Under the pieces are notes generated by a model. It did no database searches, was not told the DNA's origin, and saw only the letters and a list, made by a program, of their open reading frames with translations. The translations under genes and the position numbers were made by a program. DNA of 38,418 bases from Pseudomonadota bacterium. GTDB taxonomy: Bacteria; Pseudomonadota; Alphaproteobacteria; Sphingomonadales; Sphingomonadaceae. Position 1 is the stretch's first letter. The number at the start of each line of letters is the position of its first letter. The DNA is taken from NCBI GenBank assembly GCA_029781465.1, contig JAKOWQ010000392.1:1-38418 (forward strand), given 5' to 3'. Positions 1 through 8,285 of the stretch are shown here, in pieces.

Positions 1-920
1 TGGTGCCGACGCTTCAGGCCGCGCTTGACGATTGGGACCGGCACGAGCCAACCCTGCGTGCGCTTTCCACCGAGCTGGAGCACGGCGCGATCCCGCGTGA
101 GCGCTTTCACGAACGCGAAGCCGCCGCTCCGCTGCCACGAGCCTATCAGTGGGCCGATGGCTCGGCCTACGTCAATCACGTCGAACTGGTGCGCAAGGCG
201 CGCGGGGCCGAACTGCCCGAAAGCTTCTGGCACGATCCGCTGATGTACCAGGGCGGCAGCGATGACCTGCGCGGCGCGCGCGAGGCGATCGCGCTCGCCG
301 ACGAGGCCTGGGGCTGCGATATGGAGGCCGAGATCTGTGTGGTCACCGGCGACGTGCCGCAGGGTGTTTCGGCAGCGGATGCGCTGGGCCAGATCCGCCT
401 GATCGGGCTGGTCAACGACGTGTCGCTGCGCAACCTGATCCCGGCAGAGCTCGCCAAGGGTTTCGGCTTCGTTCAGTCCAAGCCGGCCAGCCATTTCTCG
501 CCGGTTTTCGTCACTCCCGACGAACTCGGCGATGCCTGGCAGGGCGGGCGGCTTGCGGGCGTGCTGCGGGTCGATCTCAACGGCGAGGCTTTCGGGCGCG
601 CCGACGCTGGCGAGGAGTGCACCTTCGATTTCGGCACGCTGATCGCGCATCTCGCCAAGACCCGCCGGATCGGGGCGGGATCGATCATCGGTTCGGGCAC
701 GGTTTCCAACCGCGATCCCGATGGCTCCCCCGGGCGCCCCTGCGGCGCGGGCGGGCGCGGCTATTCGTGCATCGCCGAACAGCGGATGATCGAAACCATC
801 GCCAGCGGAGCGGCCTCCACTCCGTTTCTGCGCTATGGCGATAGGGTGCGGATCGAGATGCTCGATGGCAAGGGCCACACCATCTTCGGTGCGATCGAGG
901 GCGAGGTGGTGCCGGCCTGA
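1..920 (+). CDS. Fumarylacetoacetate hydrolase family protein (5' partial)
   Basis: The reading frame is open from the window edge. The first possible start is a GTG at position 3, but the translation begins (PTLQAALDDWDRHEP) inside what looks like the N-terminal region of FAH-family proteins, so roughly 30 residues probably lie upstream of the window. The family hydrolyses C-C bonds of fumarylacetoacetate and related acyl-pyruvates using a divalent metal. The visible fold features are the acidic segment MEAEICVVTGDV, the loop KGFGFVQSKPASHFSPV, and the C-terminal glycine-rich segment GSGTVSNRD with GRGYSCIAEQR. This long form is typical of fumarylacetoacetase-like proteins of the tyrosine/homogentisate route, but no other gene of that pathway is visible, so the substrate is not assigned. 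It converges on the Tad operon. Confidence 0.85.
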   Translation, partial: VPTLQAALDDWDRHEPTLRALSTELEHGAIPRERFHEREAAAPLPRAYQWADGSAYVNHVELVRKARGAELPESFWHDPLMYQGGSDDLRGAREAIALADEAWGCDMEAEICVVTGDVPQGVSAADALGQIRLIGLVNDVSLRNLIPAELAKGFGFVQSKPASHFSPVFVTPDELGDAWQGGRLAGVLRVDLNGEAFGRADAGEECTFDFGTLIAHLAKTRRIGAGSIIGSGTVSNRDPDGSPGRPCGAGGRGYSCIAEQRMIETIASGAASTPFLRYGDRVRIEMLDGKGHTIFGAIEGEVVPA

Positions 921-928
921 ACCGAAAA

Positions 929-957
929 GGCGCCCCTGCCGCAAGGGCAAGGGCGCC
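929..957 (-). terminator. Intrinsic terminator of the Tad operon
   Basis: Arms GGCGCCC (929-935) and GGGCGCC (951-957) form a stem with further pairing inside. Read on the minus strand the hairpin is followed by TTTTC, so it suits the end of the tadC transcript. On the plus strand no T-run follows, so it would serve the FAH gene less well. Confidence 0.7.
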
Positions 958-979
958 TGTCGGGTAATTGCTGGCCGGA

Positions 980-1987
980 TCAGTGCTGACCGGGCTTGTG
1001 GCTGAAGGCGTCGGCGATCGAGCAGGCCGCAGGGCCAAGGATCACGATGAACAGCACCGGCAGAATGAACAGGATCAGCGGAACCGTCATGATCGCGGGC
1101 AGCCGCGCGGCCTTTTCCTCGGCGCGCATCATGCGCTCGTTGCGGAATTCGGCCGAGAGCACGCGCAGCGCCGAGGCCAGCGGCGTACCATAGCGTTCGG
1201 TCTGGACCATGGTGGTGGTCACACCCTTCACCGCATCGAGATTGACGCGGTAGGCGAGGTTCTCGAACGCCTGGCGCCGTTCGCTGAGGAACGAGAGTTC
1301 GATCGCGGTGAGCGCGAATTCGTCGCCCAGCTCGGGATAGGCCCGGCCCAGTTCGCGCGCCACGCGGTTGAAAGCGGCATCGACGGTAAGGCCCGCCTCG
1401 GCGCAGATCACCAGCAGGTCGAGCGCGTCGGGAAGGCCCTTGCGGATAGCGTCGGTGCGCTTGGAGATGATGTTCTGGATGTAGATTTCAGGCCCCTTGT
1501 AGCCCGCGCCGACGGCAAAGGCGAAGCCCATCAGCTTCTTCATCCCCCCCCAGGTGGGGAAATAGTTGATGCCATAGATCATGAAGGCCGCGATCCCGCC
1601 GAGCACCACCGGCAGCACCATGCGCGCGAAGATCACGGCAACGCCGAGTTCCTTCTTGCGGATACCGGCCTGCGCCAGCTTTTGCTGGATTGCCTCGAGC
1701 TGGCTCTGCTGCAGCACCTTGAGCGCCGACAGCGTGTCCTTCATCTTCTCGGTGGTCTCGTTCTTGCGAACGAGCTGGGCACGCTTCTTGGCGGTCTGGG
1801 TAACGATCCCGGCCTTGAGCTGCTCGCGCCGCTCGTTGAGCGACTTGACGCGCTTCTGCATCGGATCGCGGATGGTGACCGCGGTATAGATCGCGAACAT
1901 CACCGCAAGGGCGGCCATACCTGCGAGGATCGAGCCGACCCAGAGGACGTCGATGCCGAGAAGCGTGGGTCCGGGCGTGGTATTCAT
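980..1987 (-). CDS. tadC: Type II secretion F-domain protein TadC (Tad pilus inner-membrane platform)
   Basis: This 335-residue membrane protein carries the T2SSF/GspF domain. In Tad systems TadB and TadC together form the inner-membrane platform on which the motor ATPase acts. The protein has an N-terminal membrane segment (about residues 10-35), a charged cytoplasmic stretch rich in K/R/E, a membrane pair around GGIAAFMIYGINYF, and a C-terminal hydrophobic segment ending near AFSHKPGQH. The T2SSF signature region reads LPDALDLLVICAEAGLTV. I chose the ATG at 1987 (MNTTPGPT), with a GGGGGA stretch upstream; a longer frame would run into tadB. It lies 19 bp downstream of tadB as the last gene of the operon and is followed by a terminator. 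Confidence 0.9.
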   Translation of the reverse strand: MNTTPGPTLLGIDVLWVGSILAGMAALAVMFAIYTAVTIRDPMQKRVKSLNERREQLKAGIVTQTAKKRAQLVRKNETTEKMKDTLSALKVLQQSQLEAIQQKLAQAGIRKKELGVAVIFARMVLPVVLGGIAAFMIYGINYFPTWGGMKKLMGFAFAVGAGYKGPEIYIQNIISKRTDAIRKGLPDALDLLVICAEAGLTVDAAFNRVARELGRAYPELGDEFALTAIELSFLSERRQAFENLAYRVNLDAVKGVTTTMVQTERYGTPLASALRVLSAEFRNERMMRAEEKAARLPAIMTVPLILFILPVLFIVILGPAACSIADAFSHKPGQH

Positions 1988-2006
1988 GACGCTGATATTC
2001 CCCCGC

Positions 2007-2978
2007 TCAGATCTCGAAGCTGACCATCTTGGCCATGATGAAGGCGCCAATCGACATCCACACCAGCCCGCCAATGCCGGTCACGATCAGCCGGTCGTCG
2101 GTGAAAAAGCCGCCAAGGTATTTCGGGTTGATCCAGTAGACCATGCCGAAGACGATGAACGGCAGCGAGCCGACGATGTAGGCCGAAGCCTTCGATTCCG
2201 AACTCATCGCCCGGATCTTGAGCTTCATCTGCGCGCGCTGGCGCAGCACGTTGGCCAGGTTGGAAAGCGTTTCCGCCAGGTTGCCGCCGGTTTCGCGCTG
2301 GATCGCCAAGGTGATGACGAAAAAGCTGAATTCGGGCGTGTTGAGCCGGTCAGCGGTCTCCTGGAGGGCATCCTCCATGGTCTTGCCGATCTTGATGCGT
2401 TCGGTCACCAGCTTGAATTCCTCGCCCACCGGGCCGGGAACTTCCGAGGCGACCACGCCCAGCGTTTCGGTAACCGGAAGGCCCGAGCGCAGACCGCGAA
2501 CCAGCAGCTCGATCGCGTCGGGAAACTTCGCGGTGAAAGCGCCGTTGCGCTTCTTGATGAAGAAGTTGACCGTGGCGTGGGGAATGCCCGCGCCGCAGAA
2601 CAGCCCCAGGCCAAGCGCAAACATGGCATTGCCCGACTTGAGGTAGACCAGCACTGCCGTGACCACCGCGATGCCGGCCGAAGCATAGGCATATTGGGTC
2701 AGCGTCCAGTCCTTGCCGGAACGATGCAGACGCAGCGCCAGCGCGGCGACGCGCGATTCCGAACCCGCGATGTGGTGCATCTTGGGCTTGCGCGCGGCGA
2801 CCGCCTTCTTGAGCTGGGCCTCGACCCGGTCGTTGGTGCTTTCCGAATGGCGATAGCGCACCGACTGGAGGCGGCGCGCGCCTTCCTTGGTCGGCGAAGG
2901 ACCCGACAAGGCCAGATAGCCCACGACCATGAAGGCCATCAGACCCACGGCAACAAGCAGGAGCTGTACAATGCTCAT
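2007..2978 (-). CDS. tadB: Type II secretion F-domain protein TadB (Tad pilus inner-membrane platform)
   Basis: This 323-residue protein is the partner of TadC. It has an N-terminal transmembrane helix (residues 3-24), a basic cytoplasmic linker, two central hydrophobic helices (around YAYASAGIAVVTAVLVYL and ALGLGLFCGAGIP), the T2SSF domain (LPVTETLGVVASEVPGPVGEEF, then GGNLAETLSNLANVLRQR) and two C-terminal membrane helices. GGNLAETL is a recognisable T2SSF motif. The start ATG is preceded by AGAGG about 12 bases upstream. It follows cpaE by 63 bp on the same strand. In related cpa operons the cpaF/tadA ATPase gene sits at this junction; here it is absent and I see no remnant of it. Confidence 0.92.
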   Translation of the reverse strand: MSIVQLLLVAVGLMAFMVVGYLALSGPSPTKEGARRLQSVRYRHSESTNDRVEAQLKKAVAARKPKMHHIAGSESRVAALALRLHRSGKDWTLTQYAYASAGIAVVTAVLVYLKSGNAMFALGLGLFCGAGIPHATVNFFIKKRNGAFTAKFPDAIELLVRGLRSGLPVTETLGVVASEVPGPVGEEFKLVTERIKIGKTMEDALQETADRLNTPEFSFFVITLAIQRETGGNLAETLSNLANVLRQRAQMKLKIRAMSSESKASAYIVGSLPFIVFGMVYWINPKYLGGFFTDDRLIVTGIGGLVWMSIGAFIMAKMVSFEI

Positions 2979-3041
2979 GCGCGCACTACGCCTCTAGTTT
3001 CAGGGGCACCCGCCTTTGGGGCGAGGCACCGGTTACCTGGT

Positions 3042-4328
3042 TCAACCCTGCGCCGGAGCGGGCGACTTGGCCGGCTTCTTGGACAGCAGGGACTTGAAAT
3101 CGAACTTGCCGAGCAGCGAGGGCTTGGCCTTGACCGCGTCATCGACCGGTTCGCCATCGCCCACGCCCATCACCGCCTTGGCAACGTCGCGCATCGCGGT
3201 GCCGGCCTTGGACGAGCGGTTCGCGTCGGCAAAGGTCTGGCCAAGCTTGGCGGCATTGGTCGCGGCCTTGACGTCGTAGGGGATGGTGAAACCGATCTTG
3301 CGTTCGATCGAGGCCTCGAAATCCGCCTTGCTGATCTCGGCCACACCGCTCTGCACCTTGTTGGCGATCACGATCGGCTGGATATGGGCCGCGTTGGCCT
3401 TTAGCCACGAAAGGATGCGGATCGCATCGCGCGCGGAAGCCAGCGTCATTTCCGTCACCAGCAGCACGACATTCACGTCGGCCAGCAGGTGCGGGAAATT
3501 GATCAGCATGTTGCGCGGCAGGTCGATCACCGTCATCTCGAAAGCCTGACGGAATTCCTCTTCCAGCTGCACGAAGGCGGCACCGTCGGTCATCAGCGGC
3601 GAATTCATCGGCGCTTCGGCCGAGAGGATCGCAAGATGATCGTTGGCGCGGATCATCGCGCGCTCGATGAACAGCCCGTCGATCCGGCCCGGATTCTCGA
3701 TCGCGTCGGTCAGGCCGCGGCCCGGCTCGAGATCGAGCGTCAGTGCGCCGGTGCCGAAATGCACGTCGAGATCGAGCAGCGCGGTCGGCATCTTCTCGTC
3801 CGCGCTGAACAGCCAGGCGAGCGAGGTGGCGATGGTCGAGGCGCCGACCCCGCCGCGCGTGCCGATCACCGCGGTCGAGATGTGGCGCTTGGCCGCTTGC
3901 GGGTCATGCTGCTTGGGAGCCGAGAAGATCGCCTGGGCGTTGACCAGCGCATCACGCAGCTGACCGGGCGAGAGCGGCTTGAGCAGATAGTCGTGGATCC
4001 CGCTCGCGATCAGATCGCGATAGAGCCGCACGTCGTTGACCTGGCCGACCGCGATCACCACCGTGCCAGGTTCGCAAACCTCGGCCAGGGCGTTGATGTC
4101 GCTCAGCGGATCGCCGCTTTCCGACAGGTCGACCATCAGGATGTTCGGGCTGGCCGAGATCGACAGGGACTGGACCGCGTTGCGCAGACCGCCCTTGTTG
4201 CACTTCTCGGGCGCCCAGCCCATTTCGATCACGACGGGGCGCAGCACATCGAGCGACGCGTCGTCGCAGATGAACGCGCTGAAGGCGTCGCGGTTGCCCT
4301 GCACACCAGGTTTCCAAGGAGCATTCAT
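3042..4328 (-). CDS. cpaE: Tad pilus localisation ATPase-like protein CpaE/TadZ
   Basis: This 428-residue protein has a receiver-like N-terminal domain (about residues 15-135, with a possible phosphoacceptor at D67 in LMVDLSESGD and K117 in LLKPLS) and a ParA/MinD-like C-terminal domain (about 150-385). In Caulobacter and Aggregatibacter this family positions the pilus secretion machinery at the pole. The Walker A region is RGGVGAST at residues 158-165. Both lysines of the deviant Walker motif (KGGxxK[ST]) are replaced, by R and A, so ATP hydrolysis is doubtful; the Walker B-like LLDLDVHFGTGA is present. The C-terminus is Lys/Pro/Ala-rich. It begins 3 bp after cpaD ends. Regulation through the receiver-like domain is possible but unproven. 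Confidence 0.9.
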   Translation of the reverse strand: MNAPWKPGVQGNRDAFSAFICDDASLDVLRPVVIEMGWAPEKCNKGGLRNAVQSLSISASPNILMVDLSESGDPLSDINALAEVCEPGTVVIAVGQVNDVRLYRDLIASGIHDYLLKPLSPGQLRDALVNAQAIFSAPKQHDPQAAKRHISTAVIGTRGGVGASTIATSLAWLFSADEKMPTALLDLDVHFGTGALTLDLEPGRGLTDAIENPGRIDGLFIERAMIRANDHLAILSAEAPMNSPLMTDGAAFVQLEEEFRQAFEMTVIDLPRNMLINFPHLLADVNVVLLVTEMTLASARDAIRILSWLKANAAHIQPIVIANKVQSGVAEISKADFEASIERKIGFTIPYDVKAATNAAKLGQTFADANRSSKAGTAMRDVAKAVMGVGDGEPVDDAVKAKPSLLGKFDFKSLLSKKPAKSPAPAQG

Positions 4329-4331
4329 GGC

Positions 4332-4982
4332 TTACTTCCCGCTCTGCGAAGACTGTTGCTTGAGGCCGCCCTGTCCGGTCGGCGGGGCCTCGCGATAGGA
4401 ATCGATGGCCTTGGTGGAGCTCATCGCCGTGGTCCGGCTGTCTCCGCTGGCGCCGTGGATCAGGTGCTCCGGATCGGCGATCATTGCCGCGAAGTTGGAG
4501 TTGACCGCGCAGCCGTAGTTGGAGCTGGTGCCGTTGCTGAAATTGGTTTCCGAATCGGCCGACCAATCGGGGCAGCCCGGCACCGAAGCGCTTGAACGTG
4601 CCACGATCACCCGCACCGTGCCCGCCGGGACGTCGCCCGGGGTAACCGGAGCGTCGGTACCGACCAGCATGCCATAGCGGCCCGCGATCGCTTCCACCGC
4701 GCCGCGGGTGGCGGCGCCTGCCAGCGGATCATCGACATAGATGCGATCGCCATAGCGCAGGCCCATCGCGTCGAACCAGCCGACTAGGCGGCGCTGTTCG
4801 GGCAGCGAAAGACCGCCCGAACCGGCGTTCAGGTCGAGCGTATAGTTGGTGCGTTCCACCACAGGCTGGTGAATGCTTTCAATGCTGCGATTGGAAGGCA
4901 TGCCGCCGCAGGCACCGAGCGCGAGGCTCAGCGCCAGGGTCATTGCTCCGGCCAACGGCTTGCGGGTCTTGATCCTAAGCAT
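4332..4982 (-). CDS. cpaD: Tad pilus assembly lipoprotein CpaD
   Basis: The 216-residue product has an N-terminal signal with a clear lipobox, LALGAC, whose cysteine is residue 25, so it should be lipidated and held in the outer membrane. The body matches the CpaD family in size and style: an N-terminal YTLDLNAGSGGLSLPEQRRL segment, a motif around GLRYGDRIYVDDP, and a C-terminal cysteine-containing segment GCPDWS...SNYGCAVNSN. CpaD is thought to help the secretin CpaC assemble. The gene sits between cpaC (15 bp upstream) and cpaE (3 bp downstream), the usual position. The assignment rests on motif style plus context and is strong. Confidence 0.9.
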   Translation of the reverse strand: MLRIKTRKPLAGAMTLALSLALGACGGMPSNRSIESIHQPVVERTNYTLDLNAGSGGLSLPEQRRLVGWFDAMGLRYGDRIYVDDPLAGAATRGAVEAIAGRYGMLVGTDAPVTPGDVPAGTVRVIVARSSASVPGCPDWSADSETNFSNGTSSNYGCAVNSNFAAMIADPEHLIHGASGDSRTTAMSSTKAIDSYREAPPTGQGGLKQQSSQSGK

Positions 4983-4997
4983 CGCTATTCACCTCGC

Positions 4998-6620
4998 TCA
5001 ATTCAGGCTGAAACCGGGCGCCGCGTCGGTGGCCGAGGCAGCTGCGGTGCGCTTGTTCTTCTTGTTCTTCTTGTCCTTCGACGGCTCTGGCATCGCGCTG
5101 GGCTGGTCGAGTTCGCCAACCTTGGGCGCAACCGCGGCGTCCTGCTTGCTGGTCGGCTTGGGACGATCCCCACCCGATTGGCCGTCGGACTTCATGTTGC
5201 CGAAGATGCGCTGGGCATCGTTGGGCGCCTGATAGCCATCGGTCGGCAGCTTGATGTCGTTGGCATCGACCGGCTGGACCAGATAGGGCGTGATCACGAT
5301 CACCAGTTCGGTATCGCCGCGCTGGAAGCTGGTCGAACGGAACAGCGAGCCCAGGATCGGCACGTCGCCGGCGCCAGGCATCTTCTTGATCGTGTTCTGA
5401 GAGTTGTTGCCCATCAGCCCCGCGATCATGAAGCTTTGGCCAGAGCCGAGCTCAACCGTGGTTTCCGCCCGGCGCACGGTCAGCGCCGGCACCTGGAAGC
5501 CGTTAAGCGTGATCGAGCCCTGGGCCGACAGCTCGGATACTTCCGGGCGAACCCGGATCGAGATCCGGCCGTTGGCCAGCACCGTCGGGGTATAGGCCAG
5601 ACTGACACCGAATTTCTTGTATTCGACCGAGGTCGTGCCAAGACCCTGGCTGATCGGGATCGGGTATTCCCCACCGGCCAGGAATTCGGCCGTCTCGCCC
5701 GAAAGCGCGGTAAGGTTGGGTTCGGACAGCGTCGTGACCATGCCGACCGTTTCGCCCGCATCGAGCGCGCCGAGCAGATCGAGGCCGAGGAACTTGCCCG
5801 CCATCGCGATGGTGGTGCCGGTTCCCACCGGCGCAACGGTGGTCGAATCGATCGTCGAACCATCGGGCAGGGTAACCGTAGCGGAATGACCCATGCCGAT
5901 CGGTGTGCCGGGGGTGAAGGTCTTCACCGCACCCTGACCGATGCCGAACTGGAACCCGTTGCCACCCTTGCTGAAAGTGGTGAGGTTGACCCCAAGGGTC
6001 TTGACCAGCGAATGGCTGACCTCGGCAAAGCGCACCTTGAGGCTGACCTGCAGCGGCGTGGCGGTCTTGAGCCGGGTGATGACGTTGGCATCCCTGCCGA
6101 CGAAAGCCTCAACCAGCCGCTGGGCTTCGGCGGCGTCCTCGGGCGAGGCGACGGTGCCGGTCAGCAGGAAGGTGTTGGTCCCCATGGTGGAAACCGCGAT
6201 CTTGGCATCGGGCATCGCCATGCGCAGCATCTGATCGACGCTGTCGATGTTCGAGCCGACGCGGATATTGGCCGACCAGATGATCTCGCCAGCCGAGTTG
6301 CTGGCATAGACCGTGGTCTCGCCGCCGGCCTTGCCGAAAACGTAGAGCTGGCGCGCGGACTTGATCTGCACATCGGCGATCGAATCGTTGGCAACAAAGA
6401 CGTCGGCCATGGTGCCGCCAACGCTGACCAGCTGGCCGCGCCCGATCGAAAGGGCGATGTCGTTGGCCGGCTTGACGACGGACTGTGCGGTCGCGCCCTG
6501 GGTCGGGACCAGCGCCAGCGGCGCAAGCGCGCAGGCGGCGGTCAGCATGGTGGTGGCAAGGCGGTTCATTTTGCGACCTTTCGTGGCGCCGGTCACGGCA
6601 CGGACAATGCGGTTGGCCAT
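4998..6620 (-). CDS. cpaC: Tad pilus outer-membrane secretin CpaC/RcpA
   Basis: This protein of 540 residues (or 523 from a later start) forms the outer-membrane pore of the pilus. It has a signal peptide ending near GATAQS, an N-terminal pilus/BON-like domain (GRGQLVSVGGTMADVFVAN; LTGTVASPEDAAEAQRLV) and the secretin domain, which ends with GDVPILGSLFRS and TELVIVITPYLVQPV. The C-terminal tail is lysine-rich (KDKKNKKNKR). Two starts are plausible: ATG at 6620 with a strong GGGAGGA ribosome site and a 1-bp gap to cpaB, or ATG at 6569 (MNRLATTML) with GAAAGG and a more standard signal peptide. I list the first; the second gives the better secretion signal. Confidence 0.93.
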   Translation of the reverse strand: MANRIVRAVTGATKGRKMNRLATTMLTAACALAPLALVPTQGATAQSVVKPANDIALSIGRGQLVSVGGTMADVFVANDSIADVQIKSARQLYVFGKAGGETTVYASNSAGEIIWSANIRVGSNIDSVDQMLRMAMPDAKIAVSTMGTNTFLLTGTVASPEDAAEAQRLVEAFVGRDANVITRLKTATPLQVSLKVRFAEVSHSLVKTLGVNLTTFSKGGNGFQFGIGQGAVKTFTPGTPIGMGHSATVTLPDGSTIDSTTVAPVGTGTTIAMAGKFLGLDLLGALDAGETVGMVTTLSEPNLTALSGETAEFLAGGEYPIPISQGLGTTSVEYKKFGVSLAYTPTVLANGRISIRVRPEVSELSAQGSITLNGFQVPALTVRRAETTVELGSGQSFMIAGLMGNNSQNTIKKMPGAGDVPILGSLFRSTSFQRGDTELVIVITPYLVQPVDANDIKLPTDGYQAPNDAQRIFGNMKSDGQSGGDRPKPTSKQDAAVAPKVGELDQPSAMPEPSKDKKNKKNKRTAAASATDAAPGFSLN

Positions 6621-6621
6621 C

Positions 6622-7629
6622 TCAGTTCCTCCCCACGGGTTCTTCGACCGTGGTCTTGCCGCGGGTCACGCGGACCACGGGTCCGGCGGGGCGGGCGGGT
6701 GAGGCGGCTGCGGGGGCCGAGTAGGGTGCCGCAGCGGCACGCGGAGCAGGCGCCGCCGAGGGCACGTTGCGGCGCTGGAAGCGCGAAACGTCGCCGCCGG
6801 TGACAAAGGTCGTGCCGCCTTCGACCGGGCGGTTCATCGCGTCGGCCAGGAATTTCTCTTCCTGCGCCTTGTTGGCGCCGGCGGGAACCTTGACCGATCC
6901 GCTGGCGATCGCCTGGTCGAGCTCGGACTGGTTGTCGGCCAGGCTGCGCAGCGCAAGGCTGAGCGTGCCGATGGTCTGGGCAACCTGGATCTTCTCGGCG
7001 ATCTTGGGGGTGACCTCGAGGGTCACCGTGCGGAAGCCGCGAACGATGGTCTTGCCGTCCTCGACCGAGGTTTCGGTCGACTGATCGGTGGCCAGGACGC
7101 GCACGTTGCGCAGGATCGTCTCGGTGGTCTTGAGCGGCTCGCCGCCACCCTCGCCGCGCACGGTCTGGGTCAGCATCAGGTCGACATGGTCGCCCGGGAA
7201 GACAAAGCCGCCGACCCCGGTCTTGGCCGAGACGGGGATGGTGATCGCCCGCATGCCGGGGCCAAGCGCCGCCGCGAGGAAGCCGCGATCGCCGGGGGCG
7301 ACAAGACCGCCCTGGGTAACCGGCTGACCGGCGGTGATCGGATAGCGTACCACGGTGCCGAGCAGCTTGTTCATGTCTGCCTCGCCATCGACGAAGTAGG
7401 CATCCTGGACCATTTCCTTGGGCCACAGCTGGAACGAAACCGCATCGGCGGTGATGATCGTGCCGACCGGCAGCGCGCGCTGGGCGACCAGCACCTTGGG
7501 GCCCTGCGGCACCTGAGCGGCTTCGGCCTTGGGCGCGCTGCCCCCGGCCAACAGGCTCCTTGCAGCCAGGGCAGTGCCGATCGCAATGACCAGCGCGCCA
7601 AGCAGCAGCATCAGCTTCTTTCTATCCAT
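6622..7629 (-). CDS. cpaB: Tad pilus assembly protein CpaB/RcpC
   Basis: This 335-residue periplasmic protein is anchored by an N-terminal helix (LMLLLGALVIAIGTALAA, residues 6-23). A SAF domain follows (about 43-110: VLVAQRALPVGTIITADAVS ... GQPVTQGGLV), then the RcpC/CpaB region with GMRAITIPVSAKTGVGGFV and PGDHVDLMLTQTV. Both are hallmarks of the CpaB family, which works with the secretin. The C-terminal 70 residues are low-complexity Ala/Pro. The gene is first in the tight cpaB-C-D-E run, 70 bp after the prepilin peptidase gene, so a separate promoter in that gap is possible. Confidence 0.92.
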   Translation of the reverse strand: MDRKKLMLLLGALVIAIGTALAARSLLAGGSAPKAEAAQVPQGPKVLVAQRALPVGTIITADAVSFQLWPKEMVQDAYFVDGEADMNKLLGTVVRYPITAGQPVTQGGLVAPGDRGFLAAALGPGMRAITIPVSAKTGVGGFVFPGDHVDLMLTQTVRGEGGGEPLKTTETILRNVRVLATDQSTETSVEDGKTIVRGFRTVTLEVTPKIAEKIQVAQTIGTLSLALRSLADNQSELDQAIASGSVKVPAGANKAQEEKFLADAMNRPVEGGTTFVTGGDVSRFQRRNVPSAAPAPRAAAAPYSAPAAASPARPAGPVVRVTRGKTTVEEPVGRN

Positions 7630-7699
7630 GGCTATGCGAGCCCCCTAGAAAATCCCGAACTTCAACATTCCTATTCGGGCAAACTGGTTAAAATCCGGT

Positions 7700-8200
7700 T
7701 CACCCGATCCCGGCCTGGGCCGCGGGTGATTGAAATGCAGGCAGATATTGCGAAGCGAGTACCCACAGGCCCGCAGCGGAAATCGCCACGCCATAGGGAA
7801 TCGCAAGTTTGCTGCGCTGGCGCCGGGCAACGTGCCAGGCACCGAGCACCAGGGTCAGCACCCCGCCGATCAGCGCCATCACCACCAGCAAGCGCATGAA
7901 CCAGACCGGCTGGATCCACAGCGCCAGGGCAGTGAGAAGCTTTACGTCGCCGCCGCCCATCGCACGGATCGCGAACAGCACGGCCAGGGCGGCAAAGGTT
8001 ACCGCCGCAACGCCGAGCTGCCAGGCCACATCGGGCCACAATGCGAGTCCGCTGGCCCACCAGAACAGCGGGGCCGTCGCGGCGATCGCGGCGTTGAGCC
8101 AGTTGTCGATCTGGCGTCGGCGGATGTCGGTAAAGGCGGCAACCAGCAGCGCGATTGCCAAGCATCCCAGCAGCAGGTAACGAAATTCGACGTCCGGCAT
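7700..8200 (-). CDS. cpaA: Prepilin peptidase, A24 family (CpaA/TadV-like)
   Basis: This is a short polytopic aspartic protease of 166 residues. It would cleave the leader of Flp-type prepilins at the inner membrane. The two catalytic aspartates are visible: D25 in FTDIRRRQI and D85 in MGGGDVKLL, the FTH/GxGD-type motif of A24 peptidases. It lacks the methyltransferase domain of PilD, as expected for CpaA/TadV. I chose ATG 8200 (MPDVEF), which has AGGGGG upstream; a GTG at 8227 would add nine residues. It is the first gene of the Tad operon and is divergent from the hydrolase gene. No pilin substrate gene is in the window. Confidence 0.88.
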   Translation of the reverse strand: MPDVEFRYLLLGCLAIALLVAAFTDIRRRQIDNWLNAAIAATAPLFWWASGLALWPDVAWQLGVAAVTFAALAVLFAIRAMGGGDVKLLTALALWIQPVWFMRLLVVMALIGGVLTLVLGAWHVARRQRSKLAIPYGVAISAAGLWVLASQYLPAFQSPAAQAGIG

Positions 8201-8285
8201 GGTGTGCCCCCTGATCTCAAGAGACACCTCTAAGCGTCAGGACTTACCAAAAAGTAACCACCCGCAGGAGCCTGGTGTTAGCCAC

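Noticed and set aside
4869..6803. A 644-codon open frame on the plus strand across cpaC and cpaB
   Set aside because: It is antisense to recognisable pilus genes; its protein is low-complexity Arg/Gly/His/Asp-rich, as expected from an open antisense frame in GC-rich DNA. The same applies to long shadow frames at 1953-3404, 9076-10110, 14361-15557, 16733-18088, 26375-27973 and 30556-32349.
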